Shown here: positions 7,232-14,790 of the stretch, piece after piece
Layout of the letters: every line of letters begins with the position of its first letter
Numbering within the stretch: the stretch's first letter is position 1
DNA from: CAYXVB01 sp964467785
GTDB lineage: Bacteria; Bdellovibrionota; UBA1018
DNA length: 26,046 nucleotides
Reading direction: 5' to 3'
NCBI GenBank assembly: GCA_964467785.1
Contig: CAYXVB010000036.1
Location: 1 to 26,046, forward strand
The notes under the pieces: model-generated
What the model was told of the DNA's origin: nothing
The model's input: the letters and a program-made list of their open reading frames with translations, nothing else
Database searches by the model: none
Position numbers and translations under genes: made by a program

Positions 7232-8341
7232 ATGAAAAAGCACATCGCATGGACGGCCTTCTCCCTCCTCGGCGCCACGCAGGCGCTGGCCCTCGACCAG
7301 ATCATCCACCCCGCCGCCAGCGCCCGTTCCGCGGGCATGGGCGGAGTCTGGATGACCACCGGTCTTTACGATCAGAACTTCTTCGGCAATCCGGCCCGCG
7401 TCACCGCCAATCCGAGGACCCGGATCAGCTTGCTCGAGCCTTCGGGTGAGTTCAACTCCACGTTCCTCCCGAACATGTCCAACATCCTGAACAACACCAC
7501 GCCCACCGGCCTGATGGGCGCGCTCGCGTCGTCCGCCGGACAAAACATCCACGCCCGCATCCAAACCACGATGCCGGGCGTATATTTCTCGGGCGGGGGC
7601 GACGATCCGAAGCTCTTCTTCGGCTTCGCGGTGCTCACCAGTACCCAGATCGACATCGACATGCGCCGCAGCTACAACATCTCCCCGCAGGTCATTTCCG
7701 ACATCGGTCCAGCAGTGACGATCGGCCACAAGTTCCTCGAAAAGAACGCGCTGTCCATCGGCATGACCCCGCATATGACTTACCGCCTCAGCTCGAGCAG
7801 CGTCTACTCCGTGACCGACCTCATGAAGGGCACCTCCATCACGGATGGCGCGGGCATGGGCGGACACTTCGACATCGACCTGGGCGGAACTTATGATCTG
7901 CCGGTGGAATGGTTGGGAATGAAGTGGACCGCGGGCGCGGCGTTCAACAATCTGCTCGGCGGGAACTACTCGATGATCCCGTCGCCGGTATCGAGCATTG
8001 CGGCAACTCCGACCGGCCAGCCCCGCACCTTTGGCTTTGGCGCCTCGGCGAGCGTCAGCGAATGGCAGTTCCTCAAGAACATCGTGCTCGCCTTGGACGT
8101 GCAGGACATCGGCAACTCCGGCGGCGGCAGCGCGTTCCGCCTGATCCACCTTGGCGGCGAGGCCCATTACGGCGTCCTGGCGGCCCGGCTGGGGATCAAC
8201 CAGGGATATCTTTCGGCCGGTATCGGCATCGACACCCGGGTCGTGCATTTAGACCTCGCCACCTACGGAGAGGAAATGACCCTCAACGCGGGCGGCATGG
8301 AAGACCGGCGCATCGCCTTTTCGCTAGGGCTCCATATCTAA
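7232..8341 (+). CDS. Predicted outer-membrane beta-barrel protein (TraF/PorV/UPF0164-like N-terminus)
   Basis: 369 residues from ATG 7232 with AGGTGA upstream; an in-frame earlier start at 7184 would lie within the previous gene. A signal peptide (MKKHIAWTAFSLLGATQALA) is followed by ARSAGMGGVWMTTG...FFGNPA. That pattern (aRSxGMGGa...xFxNPA) typifies conjugal-transfer TraF-like, PorV-like and related barrels. The rest alternates polar and hydrophobic residues like beta strands. The last residues, IAFSLGLHI, are acceptable as a final barrel strand, although they lack the usual terminal Phe/Trp. It is the second gene of a pair with the preceding lipoprotein and is followed by an intrinsic terminator. 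Its cargo or partner cannot be deduced. Confidence 0.85.
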   Translation: MKKHIAWTAFSLLGATQALALDQIIHPAASARSAGMGGVWMTTGLYDQNFFGNPARVTANPRTRISLLEPSGEFNSTFLPNMSNILNNTTPTGLMGALASSAGQNIHARIQTTMPGVYFSGGGDDPKLFFGFAVLTSTQIDIDMRRSYNISPQVISDIGPAVTIGHKFLEKNALSIGMTPHMTYRLSSSSVYSVTDLMKGTSITDGAGMGGHFDIDLGGTYDLPVEWLGMKWTAGAAFNNLLGGNYSMIPSPVSSIAATPTGQPRTFGFGASASVSEWQFLKNIVLALDVQDIGNSGGGSAFRLIHLGGEAHYGVLAARLGINQGYLSAGIGIDTRVVHLDLATYGEEMTLNAGGMEDRRIAFSLGLHI

Positions 8342-8375
8342 ATACGTCCGATTGACCTGACGAATCTCGCCATGA

Positions 8376-8407
8376 CCCCCGGTTTCCCTGAGAAATCGGG
8401 GGTTTTT
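8376..8407 (+). terminator. Intrinsic terminator after the outer-membrane protein gene
   Basis: CCCCCGGTTT (8376-8385) pairs with AAATCGGGGG (8393-8402) through one G-U pair across a 7-base loop and is followed directly by TTTTT. It ends the lipoprotein/barrel operon 35 bp after the stop. Confidence 0.9.
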
Positions 8408-8499
8408 CATTTTCTCAAGGCGTCGTGCCCCGCTTTGAAGCCGGGTCGCACCTGACACAGCTGGACGTCCATGGTTAACCGCATTTAAACTGTCGAGGT

Positions 8500-10821
8500 A
8501 TGCTGTACGTATGCGGTCGCGAATGCCAATCCAAATCCGGGCAGGACAGGCGAAGCTATTCGCTGCTCCTCAATGCGCTACTCTGCGGCGCGCTCGCGCT
8601 CTCGGGCTGCAGCATCAGGATCAGCCATCTTTCCAGCTTCGGGGCCGGCATCGGGGCCGGCGACGAAGCAACGACTTCTGGAGATCCATCGGGAGGTAGC
8701 TCTGGCAGCGCCTCGAGTGGAGCTTCGGGCGGCTGCACCCCGATCGCTATCGCGCCCGACGCCCCGAACGCGGTCCGTCTTCTGAGCGAACTGACCTCCA
8801 ACAAACATGCTTCGCTCTCCTACTCTCCCGAAGTGACCATTACCTTCACGGGCAGTGACCATAGTGGGTGCGGACTTGCCGGATTCGAATACCAGATCGT
8901 CAACAACACGACGAGCGCCGTAGTGCGGGATTGGACGACGGCCGGTACGGGCAAAGTGTTTCAGGCTGCGGGCCTGACCCTAAGCGACGCGACTGACTAC
9001 GTGATCAAAGTCCGGACCAAGGACAACGGCGGACAGACTTCCAGTTCGGTTTCGTCCGTCGCCTTCACTACGCAACAGATTCCCTTCCCGATCAGCACCA
9101 CATTGCCTGACGTCGCGACGCTAGCGGATCAATCGCTCAACAGCACAACCGTCAACGCTGCCACCTATCCGCCGACGAGCCCCTATTCCGCCAAGAATCT
9201 AAACGTCTCCGGCACGCTCACCTATGACCCGGCCGGCGGAGCCGCGGCGCTGTACCTTCGTGCCGACAAGCTTGCGCTCACCACCGGCGCTTTGATCCAC
9301 ACCAATGGTCAGGATGGCGTGAACACCGGATCCAATGGAAATACCGGCGGCCTCGGCTGGGGCGGCGGCGGACCCGGCGGTGGCGCCTGCGGAGGTGGGG
9401 GCGGAGCGGGCGGCAGCGCAAACTCCCCGGGAGCCGCGGCCACCGGGGGCAGCGGCACGACGGCGGGAATTTCTGGAGCGGGGACCGCGCTCTCTTACGC
9501 GGCCGGATTTTCCCTTTGGGGCAACGGTGGCAATGGCGGCAGCTCCACCACTGCGGGTGGCACGGGTGGCAACGGCGGCGGGGGCGGAGGCGGCGCTGGC
9601 CATGGCTCCTGCGGCTCGGATGGTGGCGGCGCCGGGGGTGGAGGCGGAGGCTTGCTATTCATCCTCGCCAACGAAATCTCCGGCAAGGCGCGCGTGCGCT
9701 CCTTGGGAGGAAATGGCTCATCCACTTATACCGCAGCCAACGGCGGAGGTGGAGGCGGTGGCGTGATTTTCGTCATCGCCAAGAAGTACTCCGCGAATCT
9801 AGTCCCGCTCACCGACGGCGGGCTGGGAGGATCGGGCGCCAACAACGGCGCCTCGGGTAGCTCGCGCATTTACCAGCTCATGCCGGACAATAGCCTGATC
9901 GAACGCTCTTTCGGCGACTCCTGGGATGGCAGTGGCCCGGCACAACCTCCCTCGAGTCTCTACCTGGGCTTTCGCGGCAAGTCCGGCCCTTTCGACAACG
10001 CGCTCCTCGGCGAAGTCTCGAGTGCGGCCGATCTGACGATCAACGGAGGCACGATCGACTCGAGTCTCTACACTCGATCGCTCCCTTTGAGCGCCAACAC
10101 GTTGACACTTTCCGGCACGATCACGACGACGGGGGCTGGCCCTTCGATCTTTCTCCGAGCCAAGAACGTGATCTTCTCGAGTGGGGCGATTCTCAGCGCC
10201 AACGGAACGAGCGGTGCGGCCTCAGCCGGATCAGCCGGTGGTAATGGCGGAGCCGGCGGCAATGGCGGCGGAGGCGGGGGCAGCGCCTGCGGCGGTGGCA
10301 ATTACGGCGGCGGACGCATCTATTCAAACGGTGCAAATGGCACTGGAAGCTTCGGCCCTGGCACGGGAGGCGTGGGTTTCGCGGACATTTACTCACTTGG
10401 CTTCAATTTCGGAAACGGTGGCAACGGCGGCGGCGGGGCCGGCGCGTTCGGCCTTGGAACCAACGGCGCCGGCGGCGGCGGCCAGGGTGGGGACGGAACC
10501 TGTGGAAGCGAAGGCGGGGCCGGCGGTGGCGGCGGCGGCGGCTTGGTCGCCATCGTGGCCGAGAGCATCTCGGGCACGGGCACCATTCAAGCCAAAGGCG
10601 CCAACGGAACGGTTCCCTACAGCGGCATTTACAGCAGCGGCGGCGGTGGCGGCGTGATCTGGATCGCGACCAAGTCCTACACGGCTGGCAGTATTACGCC
10701 GGTGGTGACGGGCGGCACATCGGGCGCGGGCGGAACCGCGGGCAGCGCGGGAACCTCGGTCATTTACCAGATCAATGCCGACGGCACGCTCACGCTTCGT
10801 GATTTCGCTTCGAGCTGGTGA
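8500..10821 (+). CDS. Large glycine-rich surface lipoprotein with two duplicated modules
   Basis: 773 residues from ATG 8500 (GAGG only a few bases upstream, so the start is less certain). The signal sequence ends in LSGC (Cys37), predicting a lipoprotein. A Ser/Gly linker leads to a fibronectin-III/Ig-like domain (about 85-192: PDAPNAVRLLSELTS, YVIKVRTKDNGGQTSSSV). Two homologous modules follow (about 226-475 and 526-773). Each has a Thr/Ser-rich beta segment, poly-glycine tracts with conserved ACGGG and CGS[DE]GG cysteines, a VIF/VIW strand, and an end like IYQ...L..R.F..SW. Similar Gly-rich proteins can form polyglycine-II or beta-helical adhesins; a surface-attachment role is inference. 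A weak promoter-like pair (TGGACG 8462, TTTAAA 8484) lies upstream. It converges with mscS, 4 bp apart. Confidence 0.85.
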   Translation: MLYVCGRECQSKSGQDRRSYSLLLNALLCGALALSGCSIRISHLSSFGAGIGAGDEATTSGDPSGGSSGSASSGASGGCTPIAIAPDAPNAVRLLSELTSNKHASLSYSPEVTITFTGSDHSGCGLAGFEYQIVNNTTSAVVRDWTTAGTGKVFQAAGLTLSDATDYVIKVRTKDNGGQTSSSVSSVAFTTQQIPFPISTTLPDVATLADQSLNSTTVNAATYPPTSPYSAKNLNVSGTLTYDPAGGAAALYLRADKLALTTGALIHTNGQDGVNTGSNGNTGGLGWGGGGPGGGACGGGGGAGGSANSPGAAATGGSGTTAGISGAGTALSYAAGFSLWGNGGNGGSSTTAGGTGGNGGGGGGGAGHGSCGSDGGGAGGGGGGLLFILANEISGKARVRSLGGNGSSTYTAANGGGGGGGVIFVIAKKYSANLVPLTDGGLGGSGANNGASGSSRIYQLMPDNSLIERSFGDSWDGSGPAQPPSSLYLGFRGKSGPFDNALLGEVSSAADLTINGGTIDSSLYTRSLPLSANTLTLSGTITTTGAGPSIFLRAKNVIFSSGAILSANGTSGAASAGSAGGNGGAGGNGGGGGGSACGGGNYGGGRIYSNGANGTGSFGPGTGGVGFADIYSLGFNFGNGGNGGGGAGAFGLGTNGAGGGGQGGDGTCGSEGGAGGGGGGGLVAIVAESISGTGTIQAKGANGTVPYSGIYSSGGGGGVIWIATKSYTAGSITPVVTGGTSGAGGTAGSAGTSVIYQINADGTLTLRDFASSW
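9175..10818 (+). repeat. Internal module duplication in the glycine-rich lipoprotein gene
   Basis: Two diverged copies (about 9175-9924 and 10075-10818) encode the same order of segments: Leu-Thr-Ser-Gly-Thr beta strand, LYLRA/IFLRA-K, GALIHTNG/GAILSANG, glycine tracts with Cys, LLFILANEISG/LVAIVAESISG, VIFVIAKKY/VIWIATKSY and a terminal Ser-Trp. The copies differ widely in sequence, so the duplication is old. Confidence 0.75.
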
Positions 10822-10825
10822 GGCG

Positions 10826-11931
10826 TCAGGCGCGCGGTTCCGCGGAAGTCTCGGCTTTGGCGTAGGGCGCTCCACCTTCCACCTTGAGGCGGTTGCCCGC
10901 GAGCGGAATCCCGGCTTCGGCGAACTTGCGGATGACCTTGGCGATCAACTCGGTCGCGATGCGGGCCTGCTGTCCGAAATCCTCGATCGAGTAGAAGATC
11001 TTGACCAGCACCCAGGAATCCGTCGTGTCAGTGATCAGGAAACGCGGCTCGGGTTCCGCCAGGATCTGCGGGAGCTCGTCGGCCGCCGAAAGCAGCAGCT
11101 CGCGCACTTGATCCAACGGGGCATCCAACGGAACGCGAAAAGCCAGCCCCCGGCGCACCGGACGATTGCGCTGCGAGTAATTGGTCACCTGGCTCTGCCC
11201 CATCAGCCGATGCGGGATCGTGATCATTTCGTCGAGGTAGCCCGTCAAAACGGTGGTGCGCCAAGTGATCTCGCTCACCTGCCCCACCCACTGATNNNNN
11301 NNNNNGAGCCGCCCTGGATCTCGATCCAGTCGCCGATACCGAAGGGCGGATCGATCTGAAGGGCGATCCCCGAAAAGAGATTTCCCAGCGTGTCCTGCAT
11401 TGCGAGGCCGAGCACGATCGACGCCACCGCTGAAGTCGCGAGGATGGGCGCCAGACGCACGCCAAAAACCTGGTTGAAGAGCCAGGTCCAGATCAGCAGT
11501 GAAAAAACCATCGTGAACAGGTTGACGATCAGGCGTGGCACGCCCGATTTCATGTTGCGCCAGAAAAGAAACTGGTAGACGGCGATCTTGGCGAGCTGGA
11601 TCACCGCCATCGCGCCGGCGCCTAGCGCGAACAGCGCGAAATACGCGGGCAGCCTTTGCGCGAGCGAGGAAAGCGGAGGCTCGAAACGGGTTGCCTCCGA
11701 CTCCACCACATGAAAAAGGACCGCCAATACCACCGAAGCCGCGTAACGGGTAAAAAGCCCCATGAAGCGCTGGCGCAGATTGGTGTGACGACGCTCGGAA
11801 AGACCTCGCAAGAAAAGTCGATAGCCGACCCACTCGGCGCAGGAAAGTAACCCGACGATCAAGTACAGCTCAACATCGATCAGGGGCCGGATCGCGGCGA
11901 GGGGAATCCAGTGGCTCAATGGAACGCTCAC
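10826..11931 (-). CDS. MscS-family small-conductance mechanosensitive channel (interrupted by an assembly gap)
   Basis: Likely GTG start at 11931. Four or five membrane segments (about residues 10-35, 60-85, 95-120, 135-160) lead to the pore-lining helix APILATSAVASIVLGLAMQDTLGNLFSGI and the beta-domain start DPPFGIGDWIEI. After a 10-N gap (11296-11305) a different frame continues with GQVSEITWRTT and the cytoplasmic alpha/beta domain to the end. Both halves are clean MscS family. The frame mismatch arises only because the N-run is not the true length (3k+2 bases are needed). The protein would relieve osmotic pressure across the inner membrane. It overlaps nothing and converges with the glycine-rich gene. 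No strong Shine-Dalgarno is seen. Confidence 0.85.
11296..11305. other. Assembly gap (10 N) inside mscS
   Basis: Ten N bases between the GDWIEIQGG and QWVGQVSEITWR coding segments. The two sides are in different frames, so the real length is not 10. Confidence 0.95.
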
Positions 11932-12010
11932 GAGGCAAAGACTTACTCAACAATCTCAGTCCTGTCATGACAAGATTCATGCAACCCCGGTGCATCGACA
12001 GGAAAGCGAC

Positions 12011-12026
12011 GTGTCAGCGTTGACAC
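12011..12026. promoter_or_regulatory. 16-bp palindrome, possible operator between mscS and the PilZ gene
   Basis: GTGTCAGCGTTGACAC: 6-bp perfect arms around GCGT in the 173-bp divergent region. It sits about 30 bp upstream of the putative PilZ promoter and 80 bp from the mscS start. The size and symmetry suit a dimeric repressor or activator; the regulator is unknown. Confidence 0.4.
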
Positions 12027-12048
12027 ACCGGTACGCCTAATTCTTGAC

Positions 12049-12077
12049 TTGAATGATCTAATATTTTGACTCATACT
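12049..12077 (+). promoter_or_regulatory. Candidate promoter of the PilZ-domain gene
   Basis: TTGAAT (12049-12054) and CATACT (12072-12077) are 17 bp apart, each 4 of 6 to the sigma70 consensus, in a locally AT-rich patch. An overlapping TTGACT (12044) and TAATAT (12059) are badly spaced for each other. The assignment is weak. Confidence 0.35.
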
Positions 12078-12104
12078 TTAAGGCAGGGAAGAGGTTGTAC
12101 GTTT

Positions 12105-12578
12105 ATGTGGCAAGCATCCGGACCCCGATTGCGCTCCTCAAGAAAGAGCCGAAGCAAAGCCAGAATCCGCAATACATTCCATCTGCAGCGGGTGAGCGCG
12201 GAAATCCGGGTCACCCCGCGCCTCGGGGAGCGCGCCGAGACTTTCACCGCGCGGCTCGTTCTTAATGACTTCTCCCCTAAGGGCGTGGGCTTCTTTACAC
12301 GCTCCCCCGTCGAGGTCGGCAGCAACCTGGCGATCACGCTGGAGCATCCCAAACGCATTTACATCAAGGCCCATGTCGTGTGGTGCCAGGAAGTGGAGAG
12401 CACGAATGCCGTGATCTCCGATCAGAACCATCGCTATCGCGTGGGCGTGAAATTCCTCTTCCAGAACGAAGAGGAGGAAAAGACGATCCATGAATTCAGC
12501 GATGAGATCCTGCGCGCGCTTGCGCCGTTCGCCGCCGCGGGACAAGCCGACGGCGAATCCGAACCCCAGGCGGCTTGA
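12105..12578 (+). CDS. PilZ-domain protein (putative c-di-GMP receptor)
   Basis: 157 residues from ATG 12105, with GAGG ten bases upstream; a TTG at 12066 is possible but less likely. A basic N-terminus (RSSRKSRSKARIRNTFHLQR) leads into a PilZ beta barrel with LNDFSPKGVGFF (the [DN]xSxxG motif). Strands LAITLEHP, IYIKAHVVWCQEV and YRVGVKFLF and a closing helix follow. Arg/Lys-rich residues before the barrel could supply the RxxxR half of the c-di-GMP site, but the exact motif is unclear. It converges with fliA across 15 bp. Its place beside the flagellar operon fits a role in c-di-GMP control of motility, as for YcgR, though the N-terminal YcgR domain is missing. Confidence 0.85.
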   Translation: MWQASGPRLRSSRKSRSKARIRNTFHLQRVSAEIRVTPRLGERAETFTARLVLNDFSPKGVGFFTRSPVEVGSNLAITLEHPKRIYIKAHVVWCQEVESTNAVISDQNHRYRVGVKFLFQNEEEEKTIHEFSDEILRALAPFAAAGQADGESEPQAA

Positions 12579-12593
12579 GCCTTTTGGCCGGCC

Positions 12594-13721
12594 TCAGCCA
12601 AAGAGCGTGACGAAGTCGTCCCAGTGATTGCGCAGCTTGGACTTGAGGCGCAGGATCGCCTGCGTGTGCAGCTGGCTCACGCGCGACTCGGTCACGTCGA
12701 GGACCTTGCCGATCTCCTTGAGGTTGAGATCCTCGTAGTAATAGAGAGAGAGCACGAGGCGCTGCTTTTCGGGCAATTCGCCGATCGCTTGGGCGATGAG
12801 CCTCTTGACCGAGACGACGTTGACCTCGCTGAAGGGCGTCGGAGCCTTGGAGCCGCCTTCGCTGTAGCCGTGCAGCGTGCGCTTGTCGGTCTTGGAGAAG
12901 TTGGAGATATCGTCGTAAGACAGGAGCGAAACCGAGCGGACCTGGTTGAGCAGGTCGTGGTACTCGTCCTTGGAGAGGCCGAGCTCCTGACAGACCTCGT
13001 CGTCGGTCGCGTGACGCCCCTTCTGCTGCTCGATCTTGGCGTAACACCGCTCGAGGACCTTGGCCTTTTCGCGGACGGAGCGCGGAACCCAGTCCTGCGC
13101 GCGCAACTCGTCGAGGATGGCGCCGCGGATGCGGAATTCGGCGTACGTCTTAAACTTGTTGTCGCGCGAGGCATCGTACTTCTCGATCGCGTCCATGAGG
13201 CCGATGACGCCCGAGCTGATCAGGTCATCGAGCTCGATGTTGGCCGGGAGACGCGCGGCGATCTTTTGGGCGATGTATTTAATCAGCGGCGCGTACTCGA
13301 GCACGAGCTTCTCGCGCGTCGAGTTATTGGGAGTGAAATCCTCTTTGACGAGCCTGTTGGTCTCGCCCTGCTCGCGCTCGAGCTCGGCGGCGATCTCCTT
13401 CTGGAGCTCGACCTCCTCGCGCGCGGCCTCGGCGGCGGCCTGCGCCTCCTCGGCGGCTGTCTCGAGGGTTTTGGCATCGGCCGCGGTCGCCTTCTTGCCC
13501 GTGAGCTTGGCAGCGGTGGCGCCGGCGCCTTTATGTCCGGTTCCATTGCGCGCGACGGCTTCGGCTCGGGATTTCGCCGCGGGCTTGGTTTCCTTGGTCT
13601 CCCGGGCGGCTTCCCGCGCCGCGGCCTTGTCGGCTTTTACGTCGACATCGGACTCGGGCTTAGCGGATTTGCCTTTGGAGCTCTCGCGCTGGTACTTCTG
13701 CATCCCTTGATTCAGCCTCAT
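12594..13721 (-). CDS. fliA: Flagellar sigma factor sigma-28 (FliA/WhiG family) with long N-terminal extension
   Basis: 375 residues from ATG 13721, overlapping the flhG stop as ATGA and preceded by GAGGTGA. The sigma core starts near residue 136. Region 2 has LVLEYAPLIKYIAQKIA and the family hallmark RGAILDELRAQDWVPRSVR. Region 3 follows, then region 4 with the helix-turn-helix LKEIGKVLDVTESRVSQLH. FliA directs transcription of late flagellar genes (flagellin, motor, chemotaxis). The usual protein has about 240-260 residues; here about 135 extra Ala/Lys/Glu-rich residues, probably disordered or coiled-coil, precede it. The Shine-Dalgarno and coupling support the long start; a secondary ATG lies at 13703. 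An anti-sigma factor (flgM) is not in the window. Confidence 0.93.
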   Translation of the reverse strand: MRLNQGMQKYQRESSKGKSAKPESDVDVKADKAAAREAARETKETKPAAKSRAEAVARNGTGHKGAGATAAKLTGKKATAADAKTLETAAEEAQAAAEAAREEVELQKEIAAELEREQGETNRLVKEDFTPNNSTREKLVLEYAPLIKYIAQKIAARLPANIELDDLISSGVIGLMDAIEKYDASRDNKFKTYAEFRIRGAILDELRAQDWVPRSVREKAKVLERCYAKIEQQKGRHATDDEVCQELGLSKDEYHDLLNQVRSVSLLSYDDISNFSKTDKRTLHGYSEGGSKAPTPFSEVNVVSVKRLIAQAIGELPEKQRLVLSLYYYEDLNLKEIGKVLDVTESRVSQLHTQAILRLKSKLRNHWDDFVTLFG

Positions 13722-14776
13722 GCTCTCACCTCGCCCAGCAACGTCCTCCAGAACCTTGCTGAATTTCCTGGCGCCATGCGCGCCGGTTCTTCCGTAAACC
13801 GACTCAAGCCCGGCTCCTCGCCGGGACTTTGACCGGTATTGTGGCCCACATTCCTATGGACACCGGCCATGCCCCGTGCTTGCGGGCTAAGCCTCCGCGC
13901 GAGCCTCTCGAAAGAGGGTACCGCCGGCGACTCCAGATCCAAGTCTAACAGAATTTTTCGCTGTCGCACGGAACGGGAAATTTTTTCGTCACGCGGGACG
14001 CAGCCAAGGTATTCCAGTTCTATTCCGTCAATATAACGATGCGCGACCTCGTCGAGCCGGTGGAAAACCTGCTCCGCTTCCGCCTCGCCCGTCACTTGAT
14101 TGACGATGATCTGCGGCCGCGTCACCAAACGCTGCCGGCGAAGCAGTTTGATGAGCCCATAGGCGTCGGTGATCGAGGTGGGCTCGGGCGTGACCACGAC
14201 GACGCTCCGAAACGCCGGACTATGCAGCGAAAGCACCCGGGAGTGAATGCCGGCCCCGACATCGACCAGCACCACGTCCATCTCCCATGGGCAGCTTTCA
14301 AACAGGGAGATCGCGCGCTCACGCAGCTGCTCTTCCGCGAAGCGCACTTCCATCACGCCGCTTGCCGCGGGTACGATCCAGAGATTGGGCTCGACGCCTA
14401 GTACCGCCTCGGAGATGCGGGCTCGCCCATCCACGATGTCCTCCATCGTGGCAACCCAGTGCCCGCCCGAAGCGCCAGACTGTCCCGGCGCGCCGGCCCC
14501 CGGATTCAAGCCGAGTATGATGTCCAAGTTTGCGAGACCGAAATCCCCGTCCACCAGCAAGGTCCGGATACCCGCGCGCGCGAGGGCGGTCCCGATATTG
14601 GCCACGAGACAGCTCTTTCCCACTCCGCCTTTGCCGCTCGCGACGGTGATCACGACCGGCCCGCGCATCCCGCCCGGCACGGTCTGCGCCGGCACGGGCT
14701 CCCTGATCTGTCCACGTGAGCTGGAGGAAAGCCGGTCCTGCATCATCCTTCGAAGCGTGTCCGCCTGGTCGTTCAT
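13718..14776 (-). CDS. flhG: Flagellar number regulator FlhG/FleN (MinD-like ATPase)
   Basis: 352 residues. The N-terminal DQADTLR (3-9) is the DQAxxLR motif by which FlhG activates the FlhF GTPase. A deviant Walker A KGGVGKS (49-55) and LLVDGDFGLANLDIILG mark the MinD/ParA fold. A Gly-rich insert (about 91-106) follows. The C-terminal ARFWRTLLGEVRA is a plausible amphipathic membrane-targeting helix after a disordered linker. FlhG limits flagellar number and acts with FlhF at the pole and the C-ring. GAAGG precedes the ATG, 14 nt after flhF. Its TGA overlaps the fliA start, coupling the two. Confidence 0.94.
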   Translation of the reverse strand: MNDQADTLRRMMQDRLSSSSRGQIREPVPAQTVPGGMRGPVVITVASGKGGVGKSCLVANIGTALARAGIRTLLVDGDFGLANLDIILGLNPGAGAPGQSGASGGHWVATMEDIVDGRARISEAVLGVEPNLWIVPAASGVMEVRFAEEQLRERAISLFESCPWEMDVVLVDVGAGIHSRVLSLHSPAFRSVVVVTPEPTSITDAYGLIKLLRRQRLVTRPQIIVNQVTGEAEAEQVFHRLDEVAHRYIDGIELEYLGCVPRDEKISRSVRQRKILLDLDLESPAVPSFERLARRLSPQARGMAGVHRNVGHNTGQSPGEEPGLSRFTEEPARMAPGNSARFWRTLLGEVRA

Positions 14777-14790
14777 AACTGCGCCTTCAC

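Noticed and set aside
9340..9790. Tandem DNA repeat or CRISPR in the GGC-rich region
   Set aside because: There are no regular repeat-spacer units; the repetition is glycine codons in a coding frame.
10826..11931. Two separate genes or a broken mscS
   Set aside because: Both halves fit one MscS protein in order, and the frame change coincides exactly with the N-run.
12570..12600. Bidirectional terminator between the PilZ gene and fliA
   Set aside because: GGCTTGAG and CTCAGCC pair only with a bulge and no T-run follows on either strand.
12624..13832. 402-codon plus-strand open frame opposite fliA
   Set aside because: It is a shadow of fliA, an effect of the strong GC codon bias, and has no family features.
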